Below are positions 1 through 11,844 of a stretch of DNA of 64,000 bases, one piece after another. The translations under genes were made by a program, and so were the position numbers. Position 1 is the first letter of the stretch. Each line of letters opens with the position of its first letter. The notes below the pieces were generated by a model, which saw only the letters and a list, made by a program, of their open reading frames with translations, was not told the origin of the DNA and searched no databases. Source of the DNA: Rhodosporidiobolus odoratus (lineage: Eukaryota; Basidiomycota; Microbotryomycetes; Sporidiobolales; Sporidiobolaceae); NCBI GenBank assembly GCA_034387635.1, contig JAOANU010000006.1:62001-126000 (forward strand), written 5' to 3'.

Positions 1-509
1 ATCGCTTCCTTCGAAAGAAACTCCCCGTGTCTCCGGGTTTTTGCCCGTGTCGGAGTCTTGCATCAGCTGCACCGGTCACGGTTGACAGCGTCGAGTACGC
101 TCTCTGTTCAATGCTACTGCTATTCACGACGACGTCAACTGTACAGAGGCTTTGTTGCTGGCAAGCCTCGCTTTCGTCCAAACGTTTTTCTCGCTGGGAT
201 GGGCCAGTAAAGAGTTCAACGAACGATTGCCAGCTACCGCAAATGGAACCGGTACAGATGACGGCGGGGATGACATAGCCACACAGGGCACCGCGAACAC
301 AGACCCGAGAAGGAAAGAAAGAAGACGAAGAGAAAGACAGGATAGGGTAAAACGTCGAGGACGAATGTGAGAGAGAGAAAGAGAGAGAGAGAGAGAGATA
401 ATGATGAGAGAGAGAGGACAGAGAGGGAAAGAGGATCTATATGCAAAAGAACGAACAAACGGTAAAGACGAGGAGAGGGGAGGGGGATCAATGGTCGCTC
501 GGAACCGGC
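1..509. other. Window edge, no gene recognised
   Basis: No exon chain or recognisable protein was found. The stretch is purine-rich on the plus strand and contains a GA microsatellite. It lies downstream of the FSH-type hydrolase gene, so part of it is probably that gene's 3' UTR. Confidence 0.5.
369..398. repeat. GA microsatellite
   Basis: An almost pure GA run with one AAA interruption, followed at about 404-418 by a second short GA run. It is a simple repeat in non-coding DNA downstream of the FSH-type gene. Confidence 0.9.
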
Positions 510-1831
510 TCAGAGGTTTGCCGGTTCCAAGATCGGAGATAGCGGCACGGCAGGGAAGTAGACGTTGCCCTCTCCGATCGAGCTGGCGACGCTTTCTGTC
601 GGGCTGCCCCAGCCGTCCCTTCGTTCATCTCCCCAGTCCTTGTCGTCATCGCAGGCGGCGGTGACGAACTCCTTGATGAGATGCGCAAAGTAGGGCCTTC
701 GAGGGATGTGATGGCCTGTAGAAGAAACCGGCGTGAGATTCGAGTTTCGATTGTCCTGGGGGCAGAGATAGGAGGGACGAGAGGTTAGAATTGGAACGAA
801 CCTCCGTCGTGCCAGACAACAGTCGGGTTATGCAGGCGAGCTACTGTATCGAGGGAGTGCTCTGTGGGAAATGGTCTGAGCGATAGCTGATCAGGGAGAG
901 CAAGGGCAGACACTCACGAGGGTTCGCAACCACATCGTTCCTTCCGATCAAGTGCAGCGTAGGTGTCCTAGGCTTCTCCTCTTTGTACCAACGCTGATAC
1001 CGCGGGTCTCCCGGTCCAAATGCCGAGCAGAGGACAGCACACTTGAAGGGGGCAGGCGGCCATTCGACGCCAGCGTCTCGAGGCGGCGCCGCCCAGATCG
1101 GATGAAGGTGAGGTCGCTCGAGGAGGGCGAGGAGGAGAACGATGGTAGCTGAGCCTTGACTGAAACCGATGGCCGCTGTTCGCAGGGGAGATAAGGTTAG
1201 CGGACGAGCTTGATGCCGGGAGCGAACGAGGAGCCGAGGACTTGCCGTCAAAGGAGCCTTCTCGTTCGAAGAACGCCCTCAGGTAGACCAGCAACGACTC
1301 GAGTACGCCTGGCTCGAAGTGCCGGTGTTGCGCCCAAGGCCACCAGTAACGAGCATTCTCAGTTGCGCCGGCTGGGAGGGAAGCGTCGGGAGGCGGGCGG
1401 GGAGCGCCGGTGTCGGGCAGGGTGGGAATGCTGAGCAGGTGAGGCTGTTTGCAATGACGGCGGAAAGTGGGGGAAAACCAGAGAACGAACGTTAGCATCG
1501 CCACTCTACCGCTGAGCGCCAACGGCCAAAGATAGCCCGCCGGCCGGAGTCCGGGCTCTAGCGTTAAGGTCGACGGAGAAAGCGACGTACAGGCTCGAGG
1601 TAGGTAAGCTGCATGTCGTCCCCCCAAACAATCCTTGCCTGCTTCAGCTTGCCCTCTGTGCGCGAAGAAGAGCGAAGGTCAGCACGCACGGCGGAGACAG
1701 CGTCAAGAGAAAGGAGACTTGCCCATATGTTTTGCATTGGTGCCATACCCAGGCAATGCCAGTACCCTGATGGGCCGGGACGTCGTCGAGCTGGACGTCG
1801 AGGGCGGGCACGTTGAGAATGTCGGGTCCAT
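510..1831 (-). CDS. FSH-family serine hydrolase
   Basis: Exons (minus): 1831-1723, 1655-1591, 1444-1246, 1175-918, 843-802, 715-510; 292 aa, all junctions in phase. This is an alpha/beta-hydrolase of the FSH1/ovarian-cancer-gene-2 type; substrate unknown, probably a cytosolic esterase. Seen: an N-terminal strand RVLALPGYGTNA (family form LCLHGYTQNG), then QLTYLEPPHLL, an aromatic patch YWWPW, the nucleophile elbow GFSQGS (serine at about residue 128), the strand TPTLHLIGRNDVVANP carrying the expected acid, and NPTVVWHDGGHHIP with the catalytic histidine. Length is slightly above the usual 220-280 aa. Introns 1 and 3 use GC instead of GT (G|GCAAGT); intron 2 (146 bp) is the longest. The start is the first in-frame ATG before the first strand. 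It diverges from TAF9 across about 1 kb. The family call is firm; the physiological role is not known. Confidence 0.88.
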
Positions 1832-2802
1832 GGAGTGGTTGAGTGATGAGAGAGGGGGATCGGTATTCAGAGATGACAAGGTGTGGGAAGGGAGGAAGAA
1901 GCGTCGCAGACGCCGGAAGCAGATCCACACGAGCGTGCGAGAGCAGGTAGAAGGGTCGACGAGATAACAAGAGCAGGGAGGAACGGCTTGCGAGCGCGAG
2001 TTCGGCGTGCAAAAAGAGGAGGGAACGAGGGTGCGGACTCCGGATCCGCGGAGCGGAACGGATGAACCGGCTGCCGCAATTGAGGCAGAAGGGTCGATCG
2101 ACTTCGCGGCTTCGCAAAGAGTGCTCGAGAGTCCGACCGAGCGAGGCAGGCTCAGAATGCTGGTCGGGTCGCAAGGCAGCAGACGAGGATCCGCGCCCAT
2201 ACCAGGGCTGTTGGCGACTGTTTAACCGCATTCACCTATGCCAGCCGCCTCCGCATGTATCGCACTAGCAGTGCACGGGCAAACGCCGACGTGCGGGGTC
2301 AAAGAGGAGGCCATGCACGAGTTGCGCCTGAAAACGGCAGCCGTGTGCAGGGCAAGGAGATGGCGGCTTACCATCGCGCGGAGTCCACTGCAGCACGAGC
2401 TGCCAGTCGAAGTGTACACCGACAGGGCAGGTACAAGCGTGTGGGTCTAGAGATCGAGTCCTGGGGGTGGAGGGATTTATCAGGAGCGGAGCGCTGAGAG
2501 AGAGGAAGGAGTAGAAAACGGGTAAGACTGACCGGATGAGCCGACGCTTGAGGCTATGTTTGTCGATAATTGTAGCATGTAAGGAGTGGGGCACCTGCCC
2601 CATTGCAGTCCGACGGCGTCGTGAGCCCACATGCCACCGCGGTAGACTTGTTCGAGGGAAGCTTGGAGCGTGTAACTGCTAACAAGTTGCTTCTCTTATA
2701 AAAGTCTCATCACCTCACTCACCTTACAACACCCGCTACACCTCATCGAATCAGACAGACTGTACCCACATCGTAGCACAGTGCCTTGTCCCGCATCCTA
2801 CC
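1832..2802. other. Divergent intergenic region FSH / TAF9
   Basis: About 970 bp between two divergent starts. Open frames here are short, lack splice-consistent extensions and resemble no protein I know. It probably carries both promoters and 5' UTRs. Confidence 0.5.
2697..2704 (+). promoter_or_regulatory. Candidate TATA box for TAF9
   Basis: TATAAAAG lies 99 bp upstream of the TAF9 start codon and is followed by a CA-rich pyrimidine stretch suitable for initiation. It is called on sequence and spacing alone. Confidence 0.45.
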
Positions 2803-3758
2803 ATGCCCGCTGCGACCACTTCCACCTCAACCTCGTCACAACCCACTCTACCAAGAGATGCTCGCCTCATAGCCGTACTACTAGCCGCAGCCGGTGCACA
2901 AGACTCCGAGCAAGGTGTCGTAAGAATGCTCACCGAGTTTGCACACCGTACGTCTCGTTCTCTCCTTCCCTTCCTACTGCCAGTTTGACACAAATCGCCT
3001 GCGCCAGGGTATACGGGCGACGTCTTGCAGGATGCCATCATGTACGCTGAGCATGCACGACCAAGTCAAGGCGGTCAACAGGTCACCCCTGCCTTGGAGG
3101 ACATTCGCCTCGCAGTACAGGCTCGGACAGAAGGCGCCCAAGTCCCAAAAGAGGTGCGTTTGTCTTTTCCCTTCTCTAGCTCGAACCTCATGCTTTGACG
3201 ATCACCGAGACTGACTCCTCCTCCTCCCTCCACTCGCCTCTCACTCTCCTCGTCCCTCCCCCCCCCCCCCCCCCCTCTCTCTCTCTCTCTTTCTTTGGGC
3301 TGCAGTTCCTCCTCCAACTCTCCACCACCGTAAACTCAACCCCCCTCCCCCCCCTCCCCGAAGTTTACGGCATCCGACTCCCACCCCCCGCCCAGCGACT
3401 CACCGCATCCAATTTCTCCCTCGTACCGAGATCTACACCTTTACCTGCTGCTGTCGGCGCTCGCGCGGGGACAGGGACAGGCACAGGGATAGGGGAGTTG
3501 GAGGCAAGTCTTGGAGGGGTCAAGGGCGAAGGGAGTGAGGAAGGTGAGGGAGAGGGGGGGTTGTTTGGCTCGGAAGGGGAAGATGACGAGGACGATGACG
3601 AGGATGAGGAGATGGAGGACGTTACGGCCGGGATTGGAGGAAATGGGAATATGTTTTCGGGATCCAACTTGGGCTTGGCAGCGACGAATGGGAATGGTAA
3701 TGGGATTGGGCTGGGGGGATTAGGAGGGACGGGGTTGGGAGATGAGGATTACGATTAG
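2803..3758 (+). CDS. TAF9: TFIID/SAGA subunit TAF9
   Basis: Exons: 2803-2947, 3008-3153, 3306-3758; 247 aa. TAF9 is a histone-fold subunit shared by TFIID and SAGA that pairs with TAF6 in the nucleus. Seen: the histone fold at about residues 14-85, opening with LPRDARLIAVLLAAAGAQD and followed by YTGDVLQDAIMYAEHA and LEDIRLAVQART. Next comes the conserved downstream element FLLQLSTTVNSTPLPPLPEVYG with the pattern seen in other TAF9 proteins (NxxPLPxxPxxYGIRLP). The C-terminal third is low complexity: glycine-rich blocks and an acidic run of Asp/Glu near residues 193-205. Intron 2 carries an 18-base C run and a CT repeat. The start is the only ATG before the fold. The TAF1 gene lies 12 kb downstream, but nothing suggests co-regulation. 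Confidence 0.95.
3258..3292 (+). repeat. Poly-C and CT tract in TAF9 intron 2
   Basis: Eighteen consecutive C residues followed by a CT dinucleotide run, ending 13 bases before the intron acceptor at 3305. The tract doubles as an extended polypyrimidine tract; homopolymer length may be unstable or misread. Confidence 0.9.
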
Positions 3759-4352
3759 CCAGTTTATCCTCCTTGTTGCAGTAAGAAAGTGCCCGTGTGG
3801 CTTTCCCAGTTCACAAACGGGAGAATACGTAGAGTATCAACTCACACACGCAGACGGAGCCTCGCTCTCCTTCGGATGAAGTAAGGCTAAGGCACTTTCA
3901 ATGTTTCGTTTGTTGACGTACTCAATTCGACGAACGAACGAACGTAGACGGGAAGAGAGTTGAAGACGCGAGGAAGGTCGTGCTGCAAGACCCAACAAAA
4001 GCAAATGCGAAAGAAGATGGATAGACGAAAAGAAAAAGGAGAACAAGGAAGGGCAATGCAAACCGACGAGTAAGGAGGGCAAAGGAAGGAAGGAAGAGAG
4101 AGGAATTGGTACAGCGCTGGGGTTGACTAGACAAGACACAGGCAGGGTAGGATATGTATATATAAGACTCGAAGAAGGGAGGAGGGAAGGAGCGGCAAAG
4201 GCATCAGAAGATCGAAGTATTGAGGGTGGGAAAGCAGGATAAGGCGAAGACGACGGCGCAGGGCAGTAACCTCACACAGACAGGGTGAAAGTGGAGGGGG
4301 GATGGGGAGCCATGCTGGGGACTAGCGGATTATGCATGCCACCGCAGCCACT
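3759..4352. other. Convergent intergenic region TAF9 / SH3 gene
   Basis: Downstream sequence of two converging genes. No supported coding exon. A TATATATAA-like AT patch near 4155 most likely belongs to 3' processing signals. Confidence 0.5.
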
Positions 4353-6846
4353 CTAAGAGGTAGGGTCCACCCTCCCCTCCTTCTCCTTCTCCATCTCCGC
4401 CTCAACCTTTTCCTCCATTCTCTCTTTCCGCCCCTCCCGCTCACCCCCTTCTCCCTTGTCCTCTTCCTCTTCGTCATCATCCCAGTCCACAACCCCCTCT
4501 GTAGCATGTACGAGTGCGGTATAATTCTCGGGGATCAGACCAACTTCGCCTGTGAGTTCGTACTGGGGTAGGACGGAGTGGGAGGTAGGAGAGTGAGGAG
4601 AGGCGGGAGGTGAAGTCGAGTCGCCCGGGGAGGACAAAAGGCGAATCCTAGAGGCTTGGACCTGCACGATGACCGATAGAGATATTTAGGATGAGTACAC
4701 GCTCGAAGAAGGAACAAGAGAAGGACACTAGGTAGGCAAAGGAAACTGACCCATCCCGCACACTGCCTCTCCCAGACGCTGACCAACTCGCCAACTTCCA
4801 ACCTCATCTCCGTCTCCAATTCCGGTTCAAACGCATACAAAGCCGAATAGATTCCCGGCACAAACTCTCCTAACTCTTGCTCTTCTTCCCCTTCCCCTTC
4901 CTGCTGGTGCGAGTACTCGTCGTCTTCATCCTCGTCGTAGAAGGCGTAGCCGTCTGGTCCTCCTCCTCCTCCTCCTCCGCCGCCGCTGCGGTGGAACCCG
5001 CTGGCGTGGCTGGAAGAGGTCGAGAAGGGTGTCGAGGTAGGATCTTCGGGATCGGTCGAGTGGTGGGTGATGAACCCCCAAGAGACTGTCGCGTGCGGGT
5101 GCGCATCAAAGGCAGTGATATGGTGCAAGAACAGAGCGAAGCATCGTGGAAAGTAAGAGAGGAGGAGCAAAGGGGAGGGGAAGCAAGGGAACACACTGTC
5201 AGGAAAAAGAAAGAGAGAGAGAGAGAGAAGAGAAAAAAGGCCCGTCAACGCACAAGAACTCCCTTGACCCATCCCATGATTCTCCCCCATAGTCCCGCCC
5301 ATCCCCCACTCATCTCTCTCACTCGCCCTCGACACAATCGAGTCTCGAAACCGAGCTTCATCCGGCACGCTCCCGCCTTCAAAGCGGGGATCGTCTCGCG
5401 GGAAGGCAAAATCGCGGATTAGGAGGGGACGGTCCCACGGTTCGAGGGAAGGTGGTCGGGGGTCTTCTTCCTGCCGTTGCGACTCGGATTGGGGTTCAAG
5501 ATGTTCTGGTGGAGGAGCGGGGATAGAAGTAGAGGTAGAGGTAGAGGCAGTGCGAGGTTCCGCTTCTTCTTCTGCTGATGCGGGTTCAGCTAGCTGGTTC
5601 GGGACCGGTAATCCTGAGGAGGAGGAGGTAGCGACATGAGGGGGAGTCTCGATCTCAGGCGTCGGTGCCGGACTCTCCCCTTCAGCAGGAGGAGGCAACG
5701 TCGGTGAATGAACCGAGTACGACAACCGTTTCCCTCGTCCGCCGCCTTCTCCTCCTTCACCTCCACCCCCGCTCACAGAGAGTCGGGAAACGGACGAGCC
5801 GCTTCGAGATCTCCGAGAGTTGGACCCGCGCGACAGGGATTGCGAGGCGGGTCGGGAACGTGGTCGAGGGGGGAGGGACGGGGACTGAGGGGGTGAGTGG
5901 GCGGAGAGCGAAGGAGAATAGGGGGGGTAGTTCGAGGCGGAATAGGGGAGTGAAGGAGAGAGGGGAACGGTCGGGGAGCGCGAGGGAGCTCGAGAAGTGG
6001 AGGAAGGCGGAGGGAGGGAAGAGGTCGAGATGGAGAGGCCGGCGAGAGAGGGCAGGAGCGACGCCGGTTCCTTCTTGGGCGGTTCTTTCGGAAGAGCAGG
6101 TAGCGACGCTGTATCGGTTGTCGAGGAGGCAGGTGGAAGGTGGGTATAGTTGCGGTGGTCGGCTTCCTTCGGGGCGGCGGCTACGAAGGCGGGGGAAGTT
6201 GGAGAAACAGCTGCGAGGTGGTTGGGAGCACCAGGAGTTGGCGGAGTATGTCCCTCGCTCTCTTCCACGTCTGTGGCTATAGAAGAGGTCGACGGTGGTG
6301 GGGTTGTCCGGGGGATCGAGTCTGCGAAGGGCCCGGAAAAAGACAAGATCAGCATCCAAGTCGCGACGGCAGATGGGCCTTGATGCCGCTTTGTCGAACG
6401 CCGACAGGATGACCTTTGCCCAGTCGAATCTGCCAGTGCGCGCCGTGCTGCTCGAGGTGGATTGGAAGAAAGGGGCATGCAGGTGAGGTGCGACGGGGAC
6501 GACACTGCCGACGCGCGACGCTGCCTCGACAGAGAGCTCGGTCGTCTGCACAGCCTGCTAGCATTTCGTTTGCACTATTGGTTGGGTGTCTTGTCGGAAC
6601 GAGTCTCGTGTTCCCCCACTCGCTTACTCTAACTGGACGCGTTTGAACAGCGAATGTGGCCTCACCAGGAGTATCCGCCTTTGTCAGGACACGGTTTGGT
6701 TCAACTGCTTGAAAGTGGGACACGCCTTGAACTGCGGCTGAGTCTGGGTGTGGACGAGTTGTAGTCTTGTTCTCATGGTGGGACGAGGAAGTGTCGGGAG
6801 GTTGAAGGAGCGAAAGCGGGGGTTGTTTGAGGGTGTCGGGTGGCAT
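4353..6846 (-). CDS. SH3-domain protein, Nbp2/Skb5-like
   Basis: Exons (minus): 6846-6666, 6321-5254, 5085-4751, 4661-4353; 630 aa. In yeasts Nbp2 and Skb5 are small SH3 adaptors that connect PAK kinases and PP2C phosphatases in cell-wall and stress signalling. Seen: a conserved block FSWGFITHH, then an SH3 domain at about residues 475-560: ALYAFEPELETEMRLEVGE, the RT-loop acidic residues, the tryptophan in CAGWVQVQ, and GEVGLIPENY closing the domain. The C-terminus is acidic and Lys/Glu-rich. Unlike the compact yeast proteins, it has about 400 residues of Pro/Ser-rich, probably disordered sequence in front. Intron 1 is long (344 bp); a downstream ATG near 6505 inside it would give a shorter N-terminus by retention. 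The SH3 and WGFITH blocks are firm; exact orthology is inferred. Confidence 0.82.
5205..5236. repeat. AG-rich repeat in intron
   Basis: GA-rich run inside the second intron (5253-5086) of the SH3 gene; on the transcribed strand it is a CT-rich tract upstream of the acceptor. Confidence 0.7.
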
Positions 6847-7669
6847 GCTGAGTGGTTCAAGGTGGACACGGGTCACTAGCGAGTCTATCTGTAGCAGTTA
6901 TTGTAGTTGGTGATCGATATTTCCCAAATTGGGGGAGCAAGCATTACAGATATTACATAGCAAATGCAGATGGATTATGTACACTCGTCAATCTACCACA
7001 GATGCTACTGTATGGCTAGACTGATTCAGAGACAGAGACTGTCACCTGTACTGCCCCTATTACGGTTTACTCCTGCGCGTGACTCTGCGATCCCTCCCGC
7101 CTCTTCCCATTTAGTGATTCAATTGATCCTCCTCTGCCTCTCGTTTGGCTCAATGGGTTCGGGGAATGCCATGGTACAAGTGTCCAGCCTCCCCTTCTCC
7201 TTACTGTAATCTCGCTTCAACCTTCAAGCTTCACTTTCCCAATCCGGACAACTCTTGCCTCTCCTCCTTGCAGTATACGGCAAGTCATGACCTCCGTGAC
7301 CTGGTTCAGATCAAGTCCAGACTCAGGAACTCGAGCTGGCGGCTTCCGACCTCTCCCTCTTCTGGCTTGACCTTCTCTCGCTGTTCTGACAAGGGACGAC
7401 TCCAGCCCCGCTCCGATCTACCGTCTCCTGCTTCCCCCCTCCCTCTCACCCCCAATTATCTATACACGCACAGTCGTACTCTGCCTAGTGCTCAGACTGC
7501 TTCTTGCTCGACGCAACCAAGTACCGCGGTTCATCGCTCCCCGACGAGCCGGTTCTCGTCCTGTTCTTTCTTCTTCAAGCCCCCTCAACCTCAAGTCGCC
7601 CACACGGCAACCACAGTCCTTCTTTGAGATCTTGAGCAACTCAACTCGTGTCACGCTTCGCCCCAGGAT
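6847..7669. other. Divergent intergenic region SH3 gene / GT2
   Basis: About 820 bp between divergent starts. CT-rich sequence dominates the last 300 bp before the GT2 start, as is common in promoters of this genome. No exon supported. Confidence 0.5.
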
Positions 7670-10600
7670 ATGGCGCCCAAGCAGTACCGTCGTCCGCAGA
7701 ACCCGCCTCGCCTGCCTACCGAGGGCGGCTCTCGCATTCCTCCCATGCCCTCGACCCCTCCTCCCCGGCCCACCTCCGTCGGGAGCCTCGACATTGGTCC
7801 CATGGGCGAGCAACTCAGCCCTCCCGCTCCCGAACTGCACCAACCCGGTCGACAATCGCCGTCTCCCTCCGTTTCGTCCGGCCACTCGACGCCGTCTTCC
7901 GCTGGAAACCGCACCTCTCGCAAACCGGTCCCCGTCTACAACCCGACCGACGAGCCGCCGCTTCCGGAGAGCAGGCCACGCCCGACCAATCCCAACCCGT
8001 TCGCAGCTGCCAATGCCCTAGTCGCCATGAGGGAGAGGGAGGCCAGGGACGGCAAGGACGGCAAAGCGCCTCCCAGCCGGCCGGCTAACAGGCCTCCTCC
8101 CTTGCGACCGTCCACCGCTCCGAGCAGGGTCGAGGCAGAAGAAAACTCGCCCACCTCGAAGCCGGGACGTTCGACTTCTCCCGTCTCGCATCCTCCTTCG
8201 GGCCCAGACGAGCACGACGAGGACGATGGCGACATGGCCACGCTCAACTTTGCGCGCCGCCCTTCGTCCTTTGACCCCTTGGCGCCGTCGTTCCACCCTT
8301 CGCACGCTGCAGGCGGACCCTCCCGTTCGCTCCTCGCTGCAGCACCGATCACTCCGACCCGCTCCTCGCACTCTCGTCAACGCAGCGCCCACGCTCGCCA
8401 ACAATCCATTTCCCTTTCCTCCCCCTCGACTTCTCCCCTTCCCTCTCCCTCTTTCGCCCCTTCCTCAGGTTCGGGTCCTTTCTCCACTCAACCTCCCACC
8501 GAATCTCGCAAAATCCTTCCTCTCCAACCTGCGGCCCAAAAACTTGGCAACGTCGTTCCCCCTACTCGCGCACCGATCGAGGCGTTCGCTAGTGTCGAGA
8601 TGTTGCAAGGGCAGCAGCAGGCTAGTGAGAGAGCTAGGGGGTTGGAGGTGTTTGGTCCACGAGGGTATGAGGGGAGGAGTAGTTCGATCAGTGGAGAGGG
8701 GGGATTACCGGTACGTTCCCTTCCTTCCTTTCCTCTTTGTTCTGCTGCCCGCGAGTCTTCACTTTCCCTTTACTCCGTCTCGTTTACCCCTTACCACCAC
8801 CTAGCGAGCGTGCCGGATACGAACATGACTGACTCGCTACACCCCGACCTTTTGCAGGCCTACGCCCGCCGCCCTTCCCCCCTCGAGAATCTCCACGCGG
8901 CGCGCAACCCCCTCGCCGCCGCCTCCCACAGCACGCACGGCGGTGTAGGTGCGCCGCAGCTTCCGCCGCTCCAGTCCCTCGGAGGGGCGGGCGCTGAGGC
9001 AGACGTTTTCTCGATTGCAAGTCAATTGAGGGAGCATGACAAGGAGAGGTTGCGAAGGGGGAGTGAAGATGTTCATGGTGGTAACGTGAGTCGCACCACC
9101 TTTCTCAATCGTGCTCTCGATCCCGGTCTTTGGCACTGACGTTCTCTCCGAATCACTCCTTTAGTGGCCTCGACGTTTTTCGTCTACTTCGTCCGGCGAG
9201 GACGAGTCGCCCTCCGAGTCTGGCAGCAACCAACACACTCTCAACCCGCACTTCTCTTTCCCCTCCCGCTCGAACCATTCATCCATCTCCCTTCACACTG
9301 TCTCCAGCGCCGGTGGTGCAGGCGGCAAAACGTCAGCTCCGGCCTACAACGACGGTCTTCAAAGCGGATGGGACGATGACGACGACTCTCCGTCCTCGAA
9401 CAAGCACCGCTACCCTCCCGACCTCAAGAGTTTCTTCACCTTCGGCCACGGCGCCGGAGGGAAGAGGCAGGATGAGACGGCGAAAGGAGGCTGGCGCACT
9501 GAACACCTCGGGACTTCCCAACTCGCGTCTTCCCTCCAGCCTAGACCTTCTATCGTCGCGCTTCCCGTCTACCCCTCGCCCGGAGGGTCCGTCTCTCGCA
9601 GTACCCGAACGAGGGCGAAAAAGATTGTGACCAAGGTTTGCATCCTTACGGGGATGGCGGCCGTGGCGGCGACTTGGTTTTACTTGTATGTCAGGTATGG
9701 GGCTTTGAGGGATGTGGAGAGGAAGAGGCCGGGGATTTTTGTAGGGGGTTGGGCGTTTTTGACCCTCGAGGCCGTGGTTGCTTTCATGACTTGTGTGTTT
9801 GCCTTCTTTCTCCTCCTCCTCCCAACTCACAGTCAGGTTACTCACAGCTGTGGTCTCATTGCAGCCATTCACATCCTCTGGACGACTTTGACTTACCGTC
9901 CCCGCTCGACCGAGCCCAAGATGCGTCTTCGAGGCGACGCCAACCTTCCCTCCGTCGACGTCTTCATCGTCTCTTCCGGTCAAGCCGACCAGACCGTCTT
10001 CGACTGCGCCGTCGCTGCGGCATCCATGGACTACCCACCTCACCGCTACCGCGTCATGGTGCTCGACCCGCTCGGCTCGACCAACCTCCAAAACATGCTC
10101 TCTCGTCACGCCAAGTCACAGGCGTGCCCTCACCTCTCTTACCACCGTCGCGAGCTTGGCAGTCGAGAAGAGAAGAAACATCAGGTTACCAAGGGTGGTA
10201 AGGACGAGGCGGACAAGAGCGGCAAGACCAAGGCCAACTCGATCAACTTTGGTATGATGGAGGCTAGTAGCTTTGGCATTAAAGGTCCTGCCGAGTACAT
10301 CGCCGTGTTTGATGCCGACGTACGTCCAAACTCGCCTTTCTTTCTTTCCTGGTTGACCTTCTCAGTAGTGACATCCGTTTCTCCTCGTTCACTTGCAGAT
10401 GATCCCTGAGCGCAACTACCTCCGCGCGGTCCTCCCTCACATCATCACCTCGCCGGAGACCGCCCTGGTCAAGACCCGCCACGGCTTCATCAACCTGCCT
10501 CACCGGCTCTCTCAGCCGGCCTCTACCCTCTACACAGCATCCGAGACCCCGTCCGACACTCGCTCCGGTTTCCTCCTCCGCCGTGCGGCCCTTACCGAGA

Positions 10601-11844
10601 TCGGTGGCTTCCCTGCCGACAGCTGGATCCACGACGGACAGTGTGAAGCCCTCCTCCTCGGCAGGGGTTACGCCGTTCAGCAAGTCGAAGAAGTTCTTCA
10701 ATGGGGAATGGCGAAACCGACCTATGCGGCCCAGATCAATGCCATGATGGTCAATCGGCTGGGACCGCTTAGGACGGCGCATCGGCTCGGCTGGTTCATG
10801 TTTGGCAAGGACAAGACTAAGTTGATGCCGTTCAAGGCGAGGGCTAAGGCGATCGGGAGGGCGCTTCTTCCGATCTTTAGTTTGATCGTCATCCTTCTCG
10901 CTTATGTGTACCCGTTCATGTTTTCGTTCGGAGGGGTGCGTGGTCTCCACTCCTTACTGCCTGTTTTCCGTTTTCACGCTGACCCTCCTGCGTTCTGCAG
11001 ATCCTTGTCCTCACGCCCAACCTCGCCAACCTCAATCACCTCCTCCAGTCGACGCTCCTCATGCTCCTCCTCACCAAGCTTCACGAATCCCTCTGGTGCT
11101 GGTCAACCGGTCTTCCCTCGCCTCGCCGTGCTCTTCAAACTTGGATCTTTGCCGCCCCATACCAAGGGTTCGCCCTCGTCCGTCTCTTCCTCCCCACCAA
11201 GCTAGGCGGGTTCAAACGCGGCTCCGATCTCGACATTAACGAGGTGATAGCCAACCCGGTTAGGGAGGTCTGGTGGAAGAGGGCGTTCTGGTTTGCGTTG
11301 GATCCGCATGCGGGGACTATGTTTGCGTTTTTGGGTGCGCTCGGGGTGGCGATTTGGAGGATTGTCAAGGACTATGAGAGGGGAACGGTCGATGAACACC
11401 AGACTGCTCGTGCGTTTTTTCTCAGCCTCTTCCGTCGTGTCTTTCCTTCTTATCGCTGACCATGCCTTGCTTCCTTCACCCTACCCTGCAGTCACTGTCC
11501 TTCTCACCGTTGCCTGGCCTACTCTGCTCTGGCTCGAGTTTGTCTTTGCCGCCTTCGTTCCTTTGTAAGCTCCATCCTCCTCCTTCAACCTTTTCATCCG
11601 TGCTGATCATGTCTCCCAACCTCACAGTGTCACCATGCTCTTCCCTTCTCGTCTCCTCACCGAACCGCGCGAATCATTCCTCATACGCGATCACTACTCG
11701 TCCGTTGCCCGCCCAAAACATCACTTCAAGACAGCGAGCCCGTTGAAGGTCAATCGCGCGCCAGAGTTCGTCTCGGGTACGGTCGTCATCGCTTGGGCGG
11801 TGGTGTGCGTGTGCGTGGCCAAGCTGACGGATGTGTTGGCGTGA
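7670..11844 (+). CDS. Membrane glycosyltransferase, GT2 family
   Basis: Exons: 7670-8710, 8858-9085, 9165-9792, 9865-10319, 10399-10935, 11001-11409, 11492-11564, 11628-11844; 1195 aa, all in phase. Likely a plasma-membrane processive polysaccharide synthase using a nucleotide sugar on the cytosolic side. Residues 1-570 are Pro/Ser-rich and probably disordered. Two membrane spans follow (about 578-600 and 612-640). The cytosolic GT-A domain (about 650-900) shows VDVFIVSSGQAD, VMVLDP, the metal-binding VFDAD (about 780-784), SWIHDGQ in the position of the TED motif, and QWGMAKPTYAAQ where QxxRW usually sits. Four or five further spans follow (for instance ALLPIFSLIVILLAYVYP). It resembles fungal cellulose-synthase-like GT2 proteins; the sugar product cannot be read from sequence. 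The start is the first ATG of the long open frame. Confidence 0.9.

Noticed and set aside
968..1627. 219-codon minus-strand frame as a separate gene
   Set aside because: It only covers the third FSH exon plus flanking introns; conserved motifs upstream and downstream require splicing into the FSH gene.
4877..5422. 181-codon plus-strand frame rich in Val/Ser and Arg/Lys
   Set aside because: Antisense of the SH3 gene's acidic region and its AG-rich intron.
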